44,148 bases of DNA from Pseudomonadota bacterium (GTDB lineage Bacteria > Myxococcota_A > UBA796 > GCA-2862545), in contig SXOB01000015.1 of assembly GCA_005776945.1 (NCBI GenBank), positions 1 to 44,148 of the forward strand, given 5' to 3'. The translations under genes were made by a program, and so were the position numbers. The notes beneath the pieces are model-generated. The model was not told where the DNA came from. It worked only from the letters and a program-made list of their open reading frames with translations, and did not search any database. This document shows positions 23,116-31,139 of the stretch, one piece after another (position 1 is the stretch's first letter; each line of letters starts with the position of its first letter).

Positions 23116-23349
23116 TCATAGCAGTTCCCGGTCGTCGAAACACACGAAGTTGCCATAGGAGTCGAATGTCTCTGCCGCGTACTGCGTGGGCAGGGCGTAC
23201 TCGCGGCTCGTCGGCTCGAAACCGTTGAGCGAGCAAGGCGGTGGGGGAGGGGTGGTCGGGCCAGGCACGTCCGTTGCGTCGGTGGGGTCCGTTCCGACGC
23301 CACCTGTGGGGTCGTCCTTGCAGGCCAGCAGCGAGATCAGCCAGGTCAT
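23116..23349 (-). CDS. N-terminal fragment of the split VCBS-repeat lipoprotein
   Basis: Seventy-seven codons from ATG 23349 to the premature TGA encode the lipoprotein leader (lipobox LLAC), an Asp/Thr/Pro linker ending in five prolines, and the first half of repeat 1 (GFEPTSREYALPTQY). Translated alone it would be a small lipid-anchored peptide. The frame continues directly into the long downstream part. Confidence 0.6.
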   Translation of the reverse strand: MTWLISLLACKDDPTGGVGTDPTDATDVPGPTTPPPPPCSLNGFEPTSREYALPTQYAAETFDSYGNFVCFDDRELL

Positions 23350-23445
23350 CGTTCCTCCGGCCGCCCACCTTAGACGCCGCTGGGCGCAGCCGCAGACGAT
23401 GGACAGCGGCGGATTCTTCACACATCGGCGCACGCACCGACGGCG

Positions 23446-24795
23446 TCAGTTCGTCGCGAAGAAAAGCACGGCCCCGCCGTCGCCTGCGCCCTCGTCCGCG
23501 CCCGGCGCCCCCATCGCGAAGGTCGCGCGTTCGTCGACCACCTGGATGCCGACGGCGTAGCCGCCGAGGTCGTCGGCGAGGTTTCCGACGAAGGTGGCGG
23601 TCACGAGGTCGAAGCTGCCGGCTCCGTTTGCCCCGAGCCACAGATAGGCGGCCCCGGCGCCTTCTTCGGCCAGGTAGGAGCCCAGAAGCAGGTCCGGCGC
23701 GTCGTCGCAGTCGACGTCCAAGGCGTCGATCGACGTGCCGACCAGCTCGCCGAGGTTGCCGCTCCAGGTGTGGGTTGCATCCGACAGGGACATCGTCGGC
23801 GCCGCCGCGCCCGTGAACGCCAACGCGCTCCCGTTGCCCGGATCGGTGACGACCACGTCGCGCCGACCGTCCCCGTCGATGTCTGTGGGCCGCGCAAACG
23901 CCCACCCGAGTAGGCTCGCGCCCCCCCCACGGACCTCCGTGGCAGCCGCCTCTGGCAAAGGGACGCCGGGCGCAAAGGTCTGGATTCGCCACATCCGCGC
24001 CGGGTCCGCGTAGGGTGCGCCGACGGCAAGCTCCGCAAGCCCGTCGCCGTCGGTGTCGCCGATGTGGCCGATGGCCGTTCCGGCGTCGGACTGCTCTGGC
24101 CCCGGCGAACCGGCGGCAAGGTCGGAGAAGCGTCCGGCCGGGTCATCGAGCAGCGCCCGGTAAACGATGCCGAATTCTTCGTCTTCATCGGCGGCGAAGG
24201 GGGCCCCGGCAAACAACTCGGCCAGGCCGTCTCCATCGAGGTCGGCAAGGGCGACCGAAGCGCCCGCCCAGTCGTTTTCGTCGTCGCCCGTATACAGGGT
24301 GCTGTCGGCGAGGAAGCGGTCACCGTCCGAGGCGCCGAGCACCCGCCAGGCCCCACCGGGCGCTCCGATCTCGTCGGGCGCGGTGCGGCCGCCGACAGCG
24401 AGGTCGATCGCACCGTCTCCGTCGGCATCACCTGTGGCAAGGGCGACGCCCGCATAGGCGAAGCCGATTCCCTCCCATTCGCCTCGGACGGTTCCGGTCG
24501 CGTCGACGATCGAGACCCCGCCAGCGAGGTCGAAGGCCCCGGGCGCGCCAATGGCCCACCTTGGCCCGTCGGGCCCATCGAACGAAACGATCGCGGCGCC
24601 CAACTGGCCGAAGCCGTCGGTCCCGGCGAGAACGTTCGCATCAGCTGCGCCGAAGTCGCCTTCAGGCACGATGCAGGGCGGCGGCAACGGTGGCCCGGTC
24701 GTGGGGGGCGGCGTCGGGGACGGGGTGGAGGTCTGGGATGGCTCGTTCGCGGTCGCCGGGCCGCCTTGGCAACCAACGAACGCTGCGAACCACAC
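23446..24795 (-). CDS. FG-GAP (integrin-like) beta-propeller lipoprotein
   Basis: The 449-residue protein starts MWFAAFVGCQGG with a nine-residue leader and lipobox FVGC, then a Thr/Pro linker (about 15-40). The rest is a series of integrin-alpha-type FG-GAP repeats, each with a Ca-binding loop: DADGDGAIDLAVGG, DLDGDGLAELFAGAP, DTDGDGLAELAVGAP, DIDGDGRRDVVV and the degenerate DVDCDDAPDLLLG. About six or seven blades make a complete propeller. Such proteins are displayed at the outer surface and may bind carbohydrate or protein, but no ligand can be named. GTG at 24795 follows the upstream stop by one base, so it is cotranscribed with the hotdog gene. The VCBS gene lies 96 bases downstream. 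Confidence 0.85.
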   Translation of the reverse strand: MWFAAFVGCQGGPATANEPSQTSTPSPTPPPTTGPPLPPPCIVPEGDFGAADANVLAGTDGFGQLGAAIVSFDGPDGPRWAIGAPGAFDLAGGVSIVDATGTVRGEWEGIGFAYAGVALATGDADGDGAIDLAVGGRTAPDEIGAPGGAWRVLGASDGDRFLADSTLYTGDDENDWAGASVALADLDGDGLAELFAGAPFAADEDEEFGIVYRALLDDPAGRFSDLAAGSPGPEQSDAGTAIGHIGDTDGDGLAELAVGAPYADPARMWRIQTFAPGVPLPEAAATEVRGGGASLLGWAFARPTDIDGDGRRDVVVTDPGNGSALAFTGAAAPTMSLSDATHTWSGNLGELVGTSIDALDVDCDDAPDLLLGSYLAEEGAGAAYLWLGANGAGSFDLVTATFVGNLADDLGGYAVGIQVVDERATFAMGAPGADEGAGDGGAVLFFATN

Positions 24796-24796
24796 G

Positions 24797-25240
24797 CTAG
24801 GCGCCGGGGGGGGCGAAGGTGTAGTGGCCCCGCCAGATCGCGATGCGGCGCCCGCCGCCGTCCTTGACCTCGACGGCCAACTCCGCTTGGGCCTTCGTGG
24901 CGTTCGCCATGTTGCTGCGGGCCAATGCGAGTTGCTCCGCGTTGAGGCTCGCCGTCGCCGTCAGCGTGCCGGTGGCGGTTGCGTAGAGCTTCATCCGCGT
25001 GCTCTTGAGCCGTGGGGACCGGCCGGCGAGACCGGGATGGCTGGCGACGACGGCCGACGCCGACACCTCCGCGAGCCCGTGAATGGCAGCCTGAGAGAGG
25101 GCACCGCCGTGCATCCGCATCGTCTCGTCGGGGTTCGCGCGCAGCGCAATGTGGCCTGGGGCCACTTCGAGCACTTCTGCACCCAAGGTGGACCAGAGTG
25201 GCACCGAGGAAAGCCAGACTTGGACGGACTCACGGACCAC
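24797..25240 (-). CDS. Hotdog-fold thioesterase-like protein
   Basis: The 147-residue protein has the PaaI/DUF4442-type hotdog pattern: a start helix (VRESVQVWLSSVPLWSTLG), the strand VLEVAPGHIALRANP, the long helix after MRMHGGALSQAAIHGLAEVSA and paired strands at the end. His and Gly in MHGGALS occupy the position of the family active-site turn. Members hydrolyse acyl-CoA or related thioesters; the substrate here is unknown. GTG at 25240 has AGGGAGG eight bases upstream. A longer ATG start at 25321 would overlap the divergent rlmN start and is rejected. Confidence 0.75.
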   Translation of the reverse strand: MVRESVQVWLSSVPLWSTLGAEVLEVAPGHIALRANPDETMRMHGGALSQAAIHGLAEVSASAVVASHPGLAGRSPRLKSTRMKLYATATGTLTATASLNAEQLALARSNMANATKAQAELAVEVKDGGGRRIAIWRGHYTFAPPGA

Positions 25241-25314
25241 GGGCGCAGCCTCCCTTGACGGGCTAGGTATCCCACCTTCGCCCGTCCTCCCGTCCGCGGC
25301 AACTCGGAGGTTCC

Positions 25315-26394
25315 ATGGCAACAGAACCGTCCCGCAACGGCGGCGGTCGGGTGGACCTGCGCGACCTGGATCGCGCAGGGCTGGAGGCGTTCGCAGCGGG
25401 TCTGCCGGGGGGTTCGGCCGCTCGCGGGCGAGCCGTATTCCAGGCGATTTGGCAAGCCGGGGCGAAATCGCTGGACGAGATGACGGGGGTCGCAGGGCGC
25501 TTTCGCAAGACGCTCGCAGCGTCGGCCACCCTGGGGGCGCTCGAGGTCGCGTCGTCCGAACATTCGACGGACGGAACGGTCAAGCTCCTTTGGCGGCTGG
25601 CCGACGGCAATGTCATCGAGAGTGTCATCATCCCCGAGACGAATCGGTTGACGCTCTGCATTTCGTCGCAGGTCGGGTGCGCGATGGGTTGCACGTTCTG
25701 CGTCACGGGCGACCTCGGCCTGATTCGAAATCTGACCCCCGGCGAGATTGCGGCCCAGGTCCTTCAGGCGCAGCGCGATCATACGGGGGGCCGCCGGATC
25801 ACGAACGTCGTGCTCATGGGGATGGGCGAGCCTCTGCACAACCTCGAACGCGTCTCGACGGCGCTTCGCATCCTGCTCGACGACTTCGGGCTTTGTTTGT
25901 CCCATCGCAAGATCACCGTGTCCACGTCGGGGTTGGTGCCAAAGCTGGAGAAGCTTGCGGCCGATCTGCCCGTCAATCTCGCCATCTCGCTCCATGCGAC
26001 CCACGAAGATCAACGCCGGGAGATCATGCCCATTTCCAAGAAATGGAGCATCGTTCAGCTGATCGAGGCCTGCAAGACGCTGCCGCTACCTTCGGGCAAG
26101 CGCATTGCATTCGAGTACCTCCTGATCGCGGATTTCAACGACACTGAAGAGGATGCAGACCGGCTCGTGGTGCTGCTGGAAGGCGTCGCGGCCAAGGTGA
26201 ACCTGATTCCGTACAACGAAAATCCGGATCGGAATTTCCGGCGGCCCGACGACGCCGCCGTCAAGCGCTTCCAAGATCGGCTCGTTCGCCAGGGGTTGGC
26301 GACATCGATCCGAGCGACGCGAGGGCGGGACATCTCCGCCGCTTGCGGACAGTTGGGCGTGTCCCAGAGGGAGTCCACGTGCGCGTCGGCGTGA
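25315..26394 (+). CDS. rlmN: Dual-specificity RNA methyltransferase RlmN
   Basis: The 359-residue radical-SAM enzyme methylates C2 of adenine 2503 in 23S rRNA and A37 in some tRNAs. Cys122, Cys126 and Cys129 (GCAMGCTFC) bind the 4Fe-4S cluster. Cys115 and Cys344 (in ISAACGQL) match the two cysteines of the methyl-transfer mechanism. Other family blocks are NVVLMGMGEPLHN, ITVSTSGLVP and LAISLHATHEDQR. The length is normal. ATG at 25315 follows GGAGG. The gene opens a run of overlapping genes (rlmN-mtnP-rodZ-like-mgtE-recO). Confidence 0.97.
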   Translation: MATEPSRNGGGRVDLRDLDRAGLEAFAAGLPGGSAARGRAVFQAIWQAGAKSLDEMTGVAGRFRKTLAASATLGALEVASSEHSTDGTVKLLWRLADGNVIESVIIPETNRLTLCISSQVGCAMGCTFCVTGDLGLIRNLTPGEIAAQVLQAQRDHTGGRRITNVVLMGMGEPLHNLERVSTALRILLDDFGLCLSHRKITVSTSGLVPKLEKLAADLPVNLAISLHATHEDQRREIMPISKKWSIVQLIEACKTLPLPSGKRIAFEYLLIADFNDTEEDADRLVVLLEGVAAKVNLIPYNENPDRNFRRPDDAAVKRFQDRLVRQGLATSIRATRGRDISAACGQLGVSQRESTCASA

Positions 26395-27227
26395 TTGGGG
26401 GGACGGGCCTCTACGACCTCGCGGGATTGACGGACGCGAGGGATGTCGTCGTCGATACGCCGCTGGGGGCGCCGTCGTCGCCCATTCGTCTGGGACGTGT
26501 CCGAGGCGTCGAGGTGGCCTTCCTCGCGAGGCACGGCCGCGACCATTCGCTGTTGCCATCGGAAGTGCCCTACCGGGCCAATGCGCTTGCGTTCAAGAAG
26601 CTCGGCGTCGAGCGGATCATTGCGGTTTCGGCGGTCGGCTCGCTTCGGGCTGAAATAGCGCCAGGGGACGTCGTTGTCGTCGACCAGTTCCTCGACCAGA
26701 CCACCGATCGCGTCAACACGTTCTTTGGGCGTGGCGTGGTCGCCCACGTGGAGTTCGCGGAGCCTGCCGACGCCGATCTCCGCAGGGTGCTCGTGGCCGC
26801 CGTTCGGCGCGTCGGAGCGCCAGTGCACGACGGTGGCACGTATGTGTGCATTGACGGACCCATGTTTGCGACCCGCGCCGAAAGCCGTCTCTACGGTCGC
26901 TGGGGCGCCGACATCATCGGGATGACGAACCTGCCTGAGGCCCGACTCATGCGGGAGGCCGGCCTCAGCATCGCGACGCTCGCGATGGTGACCGACTACG
27001 ACTCGTGGCGCGAGGACCTCGCTGGCGTCACGGCGGACGCCATCTTCCAGGTGCTGCGGGCGAATGCTGAACGGGCCAGGGACATCGTGGGCCATGCCGT
27101 GGAAGGGGCAGCCGCCCTAGGTCCGTCTCGGTGGAAGAACGTGCTGGCGAACGCGCTCGTCACGCCACTTGACCAGGTGCCAGCGGAGCACCGACCTTGG
27201 TTGGACCTGTTGCTGGGGAAAACGTGA
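26379..27227 (+). CDS. mtnP: S-methyl-5'-thioadenosine phosphorylase
   Basis: The 282-residue protein of the PNP/MTAP family phosphorolyses methylthioadenosine to adenine and methylthioribose-1-phosphate. Motifs are GVIGGTGLYDL at the start, the phosphate-binding RHGRDHSLLPSEVPYRAN, AVSAVGSLRAEIAPGD, and the base-binding GPMFATRAESR with MTNLPEARLMREAGL. Adenine versus hypoxanthine preference (MTAP versus MTIP) is not certain by eye. GTG at 26379 has AGAGGGAG just upstream and overlaps rlmN by 16 bases. MTA is a by-product of S-adenosylmethionine use, though no salvage partner is adjacent. Confidence 0.92.
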   Translation: MRVGVIGGTGLYDLAGLTDARDVVVDTPLGAPSSPIRLGRVRGVEVAFLARHGRDHSLLPSEVPYRANALAFKKLGVERIIAVSAVGSLRAEIAPGDVVVVDQFLDQTTDRVNTFFGRGVVAHVEFAEPADADLRRVLVAAVRRVGAPVHDGGTYVCIDGPMFATRAESRLYGRWGADIIGMTNLPEARLMREAGLSIATLAMVTDYDSWREDLAGVTADAIFQVLRANAERARDIVGHAVEGAAALGPSRWKNVLANALVTPLDQVPAEHRPWLDLLLGKT

Positions 27228-27811
27228 GCGCGGGCGAAGACCTTCGCGCACGGCGGGAAGCGCTCGGGCTGTCGCTGGATGAGGTCGCTCGCGCCACGCG
27301 GATCCCGATCGCCCACCTCGAGGCACTCGAGGCGGAAACGCTTGAGCAGCTGACGTCGCCGGCCCATGCCGCAGCGGCGCTGCGAGCGGTCGCGGAGTCG
27401 CTCGGGCTTGTCGAGAGCACGGATGGCGGATTCACGCGCGCCCGCGTCGCCACGGGCGGAGGCCGGACGCGCAGCTTCCTTCTTGGGCTCGGGACCGCCG
27501 CCATGTTGGCGTTGCCCGTCGCCTGGTTTGTCTTCGGGCCCAGGGGGGAGGCGGAACCCGAGGCCGAGATTCTGGTCGACGTCCGGGCGTTGCGCAGTGT
27601 TCGGGTCGACGTCACCGTGGACGGCTTGGAAGGCCATCGGGGCGTCCTCGAGGGTGGCGAACGACTTGCCTTGGCCGGGCTCAGGGAAGTCGCTTTGGAC
27701 GTCGGCGAGGTGGGGGCCATCGAGGTACGGTTCGGGGAGCGCCGCATCGACCCGGTGGGTCTCTCGGATCGACCGCGCCGCCTCGTCTTCGTCGCGGATG
27801 GCCCGCCATGA
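27224..27811 (+). CDS. RodZ-like membrane protein with helix-turn-helix
   Basis: The 195-residue protein has an Xre-type helix-turn-helix (about 4-65, LRARREALGLSLDEVARATR then IPIAHLEALE), one transmembrane helix (about 86-106) and a small external beta domain of DUF4115 type (ILVDVRALRSVRVDVTVDG). This is the RodZ architecture, which links MreB to the wall machinery in rod-shaped cells. It is shorter than E. coli RodZ (337) and has little linker. GTG at 27224 overlaps the mtnP stop (GTGA). The neighbours give no shape-related context, so a RodZ-like regulator of another kind is possible. Confidence 0.78.
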   Translation: MSAGEDLRARREALGLSLDEVARATRIPIAHLEALEAETLEQLTSPAHAAAALRAVAESLGLVESTDGGFTRARVATGGGRTRSFLLGLGTAAMLALPVAWFVFGPRGEAEPEAEILVDVRALRSVRVDVTVDGLEGHRGVLEGGERLALAGLREVALDVGEVGAIEVRFGERRIDPVGLSDRPRRLVFVADGPP

Positions 27812-27818
27812 GGTCCCG

Positions 27819-29177
27819 ATGTCCGAGGTCCTCTCCCACCGCACGGAGGCGCTGCTCCGGCGCCTCGTCCGGCGAGACGCCTCGACGGCCCTGAACAAGG
27901 TCGTCGCGCGGAGCCGTCCCGAGGACGTCGCCGCCGCGATGGAGCATCTCACGCTCGCTGAGATGCGGCGTCTGCACGGTATGATCGCCGATCGTCAGCT
28001 GGCGGCCGACGTGCTGGCGCACCTTTCGGATGCCAGCCGGGACGAGTTGGCGCGCGAACTGCCAACGGACGTGCTCCGCGACCTCGTCGACCGGATGGAG
28101 CCCGACGATGCGACGGACGTCATCGGCGGGTTGGATCAGGACCGTCGAGACGAGTTGCTCGAGGAATTGGAGGACGACCCGACCGGCGAAGAGGTGAGGG
28201 AACTCCTCACGTGGCCCGCGGACTCGGCCGGCGGCCTCATGGCCCCCAATGCCTTCATGGTTCCGCACGACGCGACCTGCTCCGATGCGATCGCCGCGCT
28301 GATGGCCCGCCACGAGCGGATCGAGTCGATCTACTACGTCTACGTCGTAGACGCGGCGCGCCGCTTGATCGGCGTGACTTCGCTGCGGAGCCTGTTGACG
28401 ACGCCGCCGATGACGCGCGTGTCGGACGTGATGAGCCGTCAGGTCATCACCGTAGGCCCGCGAACCGACCAGGAGGAAGTGGCCCGCTACGTGGCTCGAT
28501 ACGACCTCTTCGCGATTCCCGTCGTCGACGAGGGGCGGCGCATCCTTGGCGTCGTCACCGTCGATGACGTCGTCGACGTCATTCGCGAGGAGGCCGCCGA
28601 GGACATGATGCGCATGGCCGGCGTGCCGGATGGCGCCGTCGACCGCGTTGGCGTCGCAACCCAGGCGCGCAATCGGAGCAAATGGCTGTTTGCAGCGCTG
28701 GCCAGCGGCGTACTCGCAGCTGAGCTCATCTCGTTCTACGAGACGAGCATTGCTCGCGCAGCGATCTTGGCGGGGTTCATTCCGATGGTCATGGGCGTGG
28801 GAGGCAATGTCGGCATCCAAACCGCGACGCTCACGGTGCGCGGGCTGGCCACCGGGGCCGTCGACGCGTCGAACGCGGGCCGCTTCGTGACCCGCGAGGT
28901 CGCCATCGCTTGCCTGCTTGGTGTGGGCTTCGCCTCGTTGCTCGGCATGTACGCGGGGCTTCGATTTGGCGACGCCTCGGCCGTAGGCGTCGTCGTTGCG
29001 CTGTCCATCGCGGTGGCCGTGACGTTGGCCGGCGCCGTCGGCGCGATGATTCCGCTTGGCTTCGCTCGTGCAGGGGTCGACCCGGCCATCGCAACAGGCC
29101 CGTTTGTGACGAGCTCGCTCGACCTCCTTGGCATCGTCGTCTTCTTCAACGTCGCCCGCGCGCTCCTGGGGCCCTGA
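27819..29177 (+). CDS. mgtE: Magnesium transporter MgtE
   Basis: The 452-residue protein has the full MgtE layout: an N-terminal superhelical domain with HLTLAEMRRLHGM and repeated LxDRMEPDDATDVI units, two CBS domains (about 135-255, LMARHERIESIYYVYVVD and VARYDLFAIPVVDEG), a connecting helix and five transmembrane segments from about 288. The channel signature PMVMGVGGNVGIQTATLTVRG and the ending DPAIATGPFVTSSLDLLGI are intact. It admits Mg2+ and is gated by cytoplasmic Mg2+ through the CBS domains. ATG at 27819 has GAGGT upstream. Its last base is the first base of the recO start. Confidence 0.96.
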   Translation: MSEVLSHRTEALLRRLVRRDASTALNKVVARSRPEDVAAAMEHLTLAEMRRLHGMIADRQLAADVLAHLSDASRDELARELPTDVLRDLVDRMEPDDATDVIGGLDQDRRDELLEELEDDPTGEEVRELLTWPADSAGGLMAPNAFMVPHDATCSDAIAALMARHERIESIYYVYVVDAARRLIGVTSLRSLLTTPPMTRVSDVMSRQVITVGPRTDQEEVARYVARYDLFAIPVVDEGRRILGVVTVDDVVDVIREEAAEDMMRMAGVPDGAVDRVGVATQARNRSKWLFAALASGVLAAELISFYETSIARAAILAGFIPMVMGVGGNVGIQTATLTVRGLATGAVDASNAGRFVTREVAIACLLGVGFASLLGMYAGLRFGDASAVGVVVALSIAVAVTLAGAVGAMIPLGFARAGVDPAIATGPFVTSSLDLLGIVVFFNVARALLGP

Positions 29178-29914
29178 TGGAGGAGGCGATTGTCGTCGGA
29201 TTTGTGGATGTCGGGGAGTCCGACCGCATCTTGCGGTTGTTGTCGGCGTCTCGCGGTCGATTCTCCGCCTCGCTGCGCGGCGCTCGAAGTGCCAGAGGGC
29301 GTTCGGCGGGCGTCCTGGAGCCGGGCACCACGATCCGCTTTCGCGCCGGCCCCGGCAATCGCGACCTGGTGCGCCTCACGAGCCCGGAAATCGTCGCCAG
29401 TCCGATGAGGCCTAGGGAGGACCTCGGCCGAGCGATGGCCCTCGCCTATGGCCTCGAAGTCGCGTCTTCGCTCGCGCCGGAGGGGCACGACGGGGAGCGG
29501 CTAGCGGGGTTGTTGGCGGCGTGGATTCGCCTGTTGGAAGCAGACGCCCCGCCCACGGATTCCCGACGCGTCGCCTTCGAGGCGAAGGCGCTGACGTTCG
29601 CCGGGCTGCGACCGTCGCTCGACGTGTGTGGCCGATGTGGCGGCGCCATCGACGGAGCGGCCGCGACGTTTGACCTTGAACACGGCGGTGCGGCGCATGC
29701 GAGTTGCCGCGGTGGCGCGCCAGTGGCCAGTGAAGAACTGCACATCCTCGGGCGCTTGTTGCGTGCCCCGATGGAATTGGCTGTCGAGCGGCCGTCGGAC
29801 GTCTGGCGCCTCGCTCGCCTCATCGAACATCACCTCGGGCGGGCGCTTCGCACTCGAGGGGTCTGGGCGGCCGTGAACGACGGCGAGGCGAAAGAGGTCG
29901 CATGGTCGCGCTGA
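29177..29914 (+). CDS. recO: DNA repair protein RecO
   Basis: The 245-residue protein has the RecO N-terminal OB fold (AIVVGFVDVGESDRILRLLS, then SARGRSAGVLEPGTTIRF) and the helical C-terminal domain with the zinc-binding pattern CGRCGG followed by ASC. The block LTFAGLRPSLDVCGRCG is typical. RecO works with RecR to load RecA on SSB-coated gaps. ATG at 29177 overlaps the mgtE stop (TGATG). The gene order mgtE-recO is not one I recognise as conserved; overlap suggests cotranscription only. Confidence 0.93.
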   Translation: MEEAIVVGFVDVGESDRILRLLSASRGRFSASLRGARSARGRSAGVLEPGTTIRFRAGPGNRDLVRLTSPEIVASPMRPREDLGRAMALAYGLEVASSLAPEGHDGERLAGLLAAWIRLLEADAPPTDSRRVAFEAKALTFAGLRPSLDVCGRCGGAIDGAAATFDLEHGGAAHASCRGGAPVASEELHILGRLLRAPMELAVERPSDVWRLARLIEHHLGRALRTRGVWAAVNDGEAKEVAWSR

Positions 29915-30597
29915 TTCTGGCTTCGTGTTCTGCCACCGTCGAACTCACGGGGACCGCGGCCCAAGCGCCAGGTTCCGACAAGGGCCTGGCGGACGCGGCG
30001 CTCCATCTGCGGGACGGCGCCGGTGTCCCGTTTTCGGACACGCGCACGAACGCCAAGGGAGCCTTCTCCATCGAGGCCCCGAGGGGTGACGTCGTTTTTC
30101 TGGATGTCGACGCGGACGGACACGTCGCCACAACGTTCACGGGCGTGTCGGGCGTCGACGACACCTCCCGCTTGGCAGACGAGAGCATCTATGGGTGGCC
30201 CGTTGCGGACTACGAGAGCTGGATCTCGCCCTTTTCGCCCTGTGCGGCCGATGGCGGGACAGCCGTCGGCGAAGTGCGCGTGTTCGGCATCGTCGATCCC
30301 CTGACGGGGGAGGCGCCGCTCGTGGCCGCCGCGGAGATTTCAGTCCTGGACCCCATCGGCGAACCCGTGGCCTCGCCGTGCTACCTCGACGACGCAGGCG
30401 TCCACGACCCCGGGGCCGATCGAACGGGCGTCACGGGCTCGTTTGCCGTATTCGGAATTCCCGACGGCCAGTGGGAACTCCGAGTCACCTACGACCTGAC
30501 CGAACTCACTCAGGGCATCGCATCCTTCCCTGTTTACATCGAGTCTGGACAGGTCGCACCGCGCTTCCCTCTGCTCATCACTCTGCCCTACTTGTAG
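29902..30597 (+). CDS. Lipoprotein with carboxypeptidase-regulatory-like domains
   Basis: The 231-residue protein starts MVALILASCSAT, a nine-residue uncharged leader with lipobox LASC. Residues about 25-75 form a transthyretin-like CarboxypepD_reg domain (DAALHLRDGAGVPFSDTRTN then GAFSIEAPRGDVVFLDV), and a second related domain lies at about 125-225 (AAEISVLDPIGEPVAS, GSFAVFGIPDGQWELRVTY). Such Ig-like domains usually serve as structural modules of surface proteins. ATG at 29902 has AGAGG upstream and overlaps recO by 13 bases. The ligand and role are unknown. Confidence 0.8.
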   Translation: MVALILASCSATVELTGTAAQAPGSDKGLADAALHLRDGAGVPFSDTRTNAKGAFSIEAPRGDVVFLDVDADGHVATTFTGVSGVDDTSRLADESIYGWPVADYESWISPFSPCAADGGTAVGEVRVFGIVDPLTGEAPLVAAAEISVLDPIGEPVASPCYLDDAGVHDPGADRTGVTGSFAVFGIPDGQWELRVTYDLTELTQGIASFPVYIESGQVAPRFPLLITLPYL

Positions 30598-30704
30598 GAG
30601 GGGGGCGATCACGAAACGCCACCCAGCGGCCTGGGGCCCCTTGGCCGTTGGCCGGAAGCCTGCTAGCTGGTCGTGATGCGGCGGTTGCCGCCGTGGAGAC
30701 ACCG

Positions 30705-31001
30705 ATGGCCGAAATGATCCGGAAGCCCGACGCGAATCCTATCCTCTTCGCGATTCTCAACCTCTTTCTGGCGGGAGGGACTGGCTACCTCATGATGGGC
30801 CAGCAAAAGAAGGCGTTCATCGCCTACGCCATCTGGCTCGGGGTGCTCGTGCTCAGCTGCGGCATGCTTGGCATCGTTTCCGGGTTGCTGGCGTGCTGCA
30901 CGGCGTACGACGCCTATCTGCTCGGCCAGAAGCTGCAGAACGGTGAGGAGATCGGTCAGACGGAGAACGGCCTGCCGTTCCTCAACGCGATCTTCCGCTA
31001 G
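30705..31001 (+). CDS. Small TM2-like membrane protein
   Basis: The 98-residue protein has two or three hydrophobic segments: NPILFAILNLFLAGGTGYL, then IAYAIWLGVLVLSCGMLG and SGLLACCTAYDAYLLG, and a polar C-terminus. The Gly-Tyr-Leu turn followed by QQKKA and the AYDAYLLG end resemble TM2/DUF5683-type small membrane proteins. Their function is unknown. ATG at 30705 has GGAG six bases upstream; a GTG at 30693 is in frame but has no ribosome site. It stands alone between 107- and 138-base gaps, which show no other gene. Confidence 0.8.
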   Translation: MAEMIRKPDANPILFAILNLFLAGGTGYLMMGQQKKAFIAYAIWLGVLVLSCGMLGIVSGLLACCTAYDAYLLGQKLQNGEEIGQTENGLPFLNAIFR

Positions 31002-31139
31002 ACGGCGCAGGTCATCCAAGGTGCGCCCCGGCGTGCCCTATGCCGGCGTGGAAAGCGGCCTTCGGGTCCGCGCTGACCGCGCCCACCGGAAGGCGGGGCG
31101 GCCCTGAGCGGCGACCGGCCGCTGTGGACGACGTGCACA

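Larger units (their letters stand above)
21811..23349 (-). pseudogene. VCBS/FG-GAP repeat lipoprotein gene with one in-frame TGA
   Basis: Read from ATG 23349 (GGAGGAACG upstream) to the stop at 21811, this is one reading frame of 512 codons interrupted only by TGA at 23118-23116. It encodes a short lipoprotein leader (MTWLISLLACKDD, Cys10), an Asp/Thr/Pro linker, six repeats of about 70 residues, and a Thr/Pro tail. Each repeat has the form GF...LP...TF, then a Trp-containing strand, a Ca-binding loop such as DVDGDGQLD, then a Cys and a HW-VH strand. The TGA stands where repeats 2, 3, 4 and 6 have Trp (TGG), consistent with a single TGG-to-TGA change. Six Ca-binding repeats suggest a secreted or surface adhesion-like protein. 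It could be a recent nonsense mutation, a sequencing error or, less likely, readthrough. Confidence 0.75.

Noticed and set aside
30627..30647. CGGCC/GGCCG inverted repeat after the lipoprotein gene
   Set aside because: Only a five-base stem with an 11-base loop; expected by chance in GC-rich DNA.
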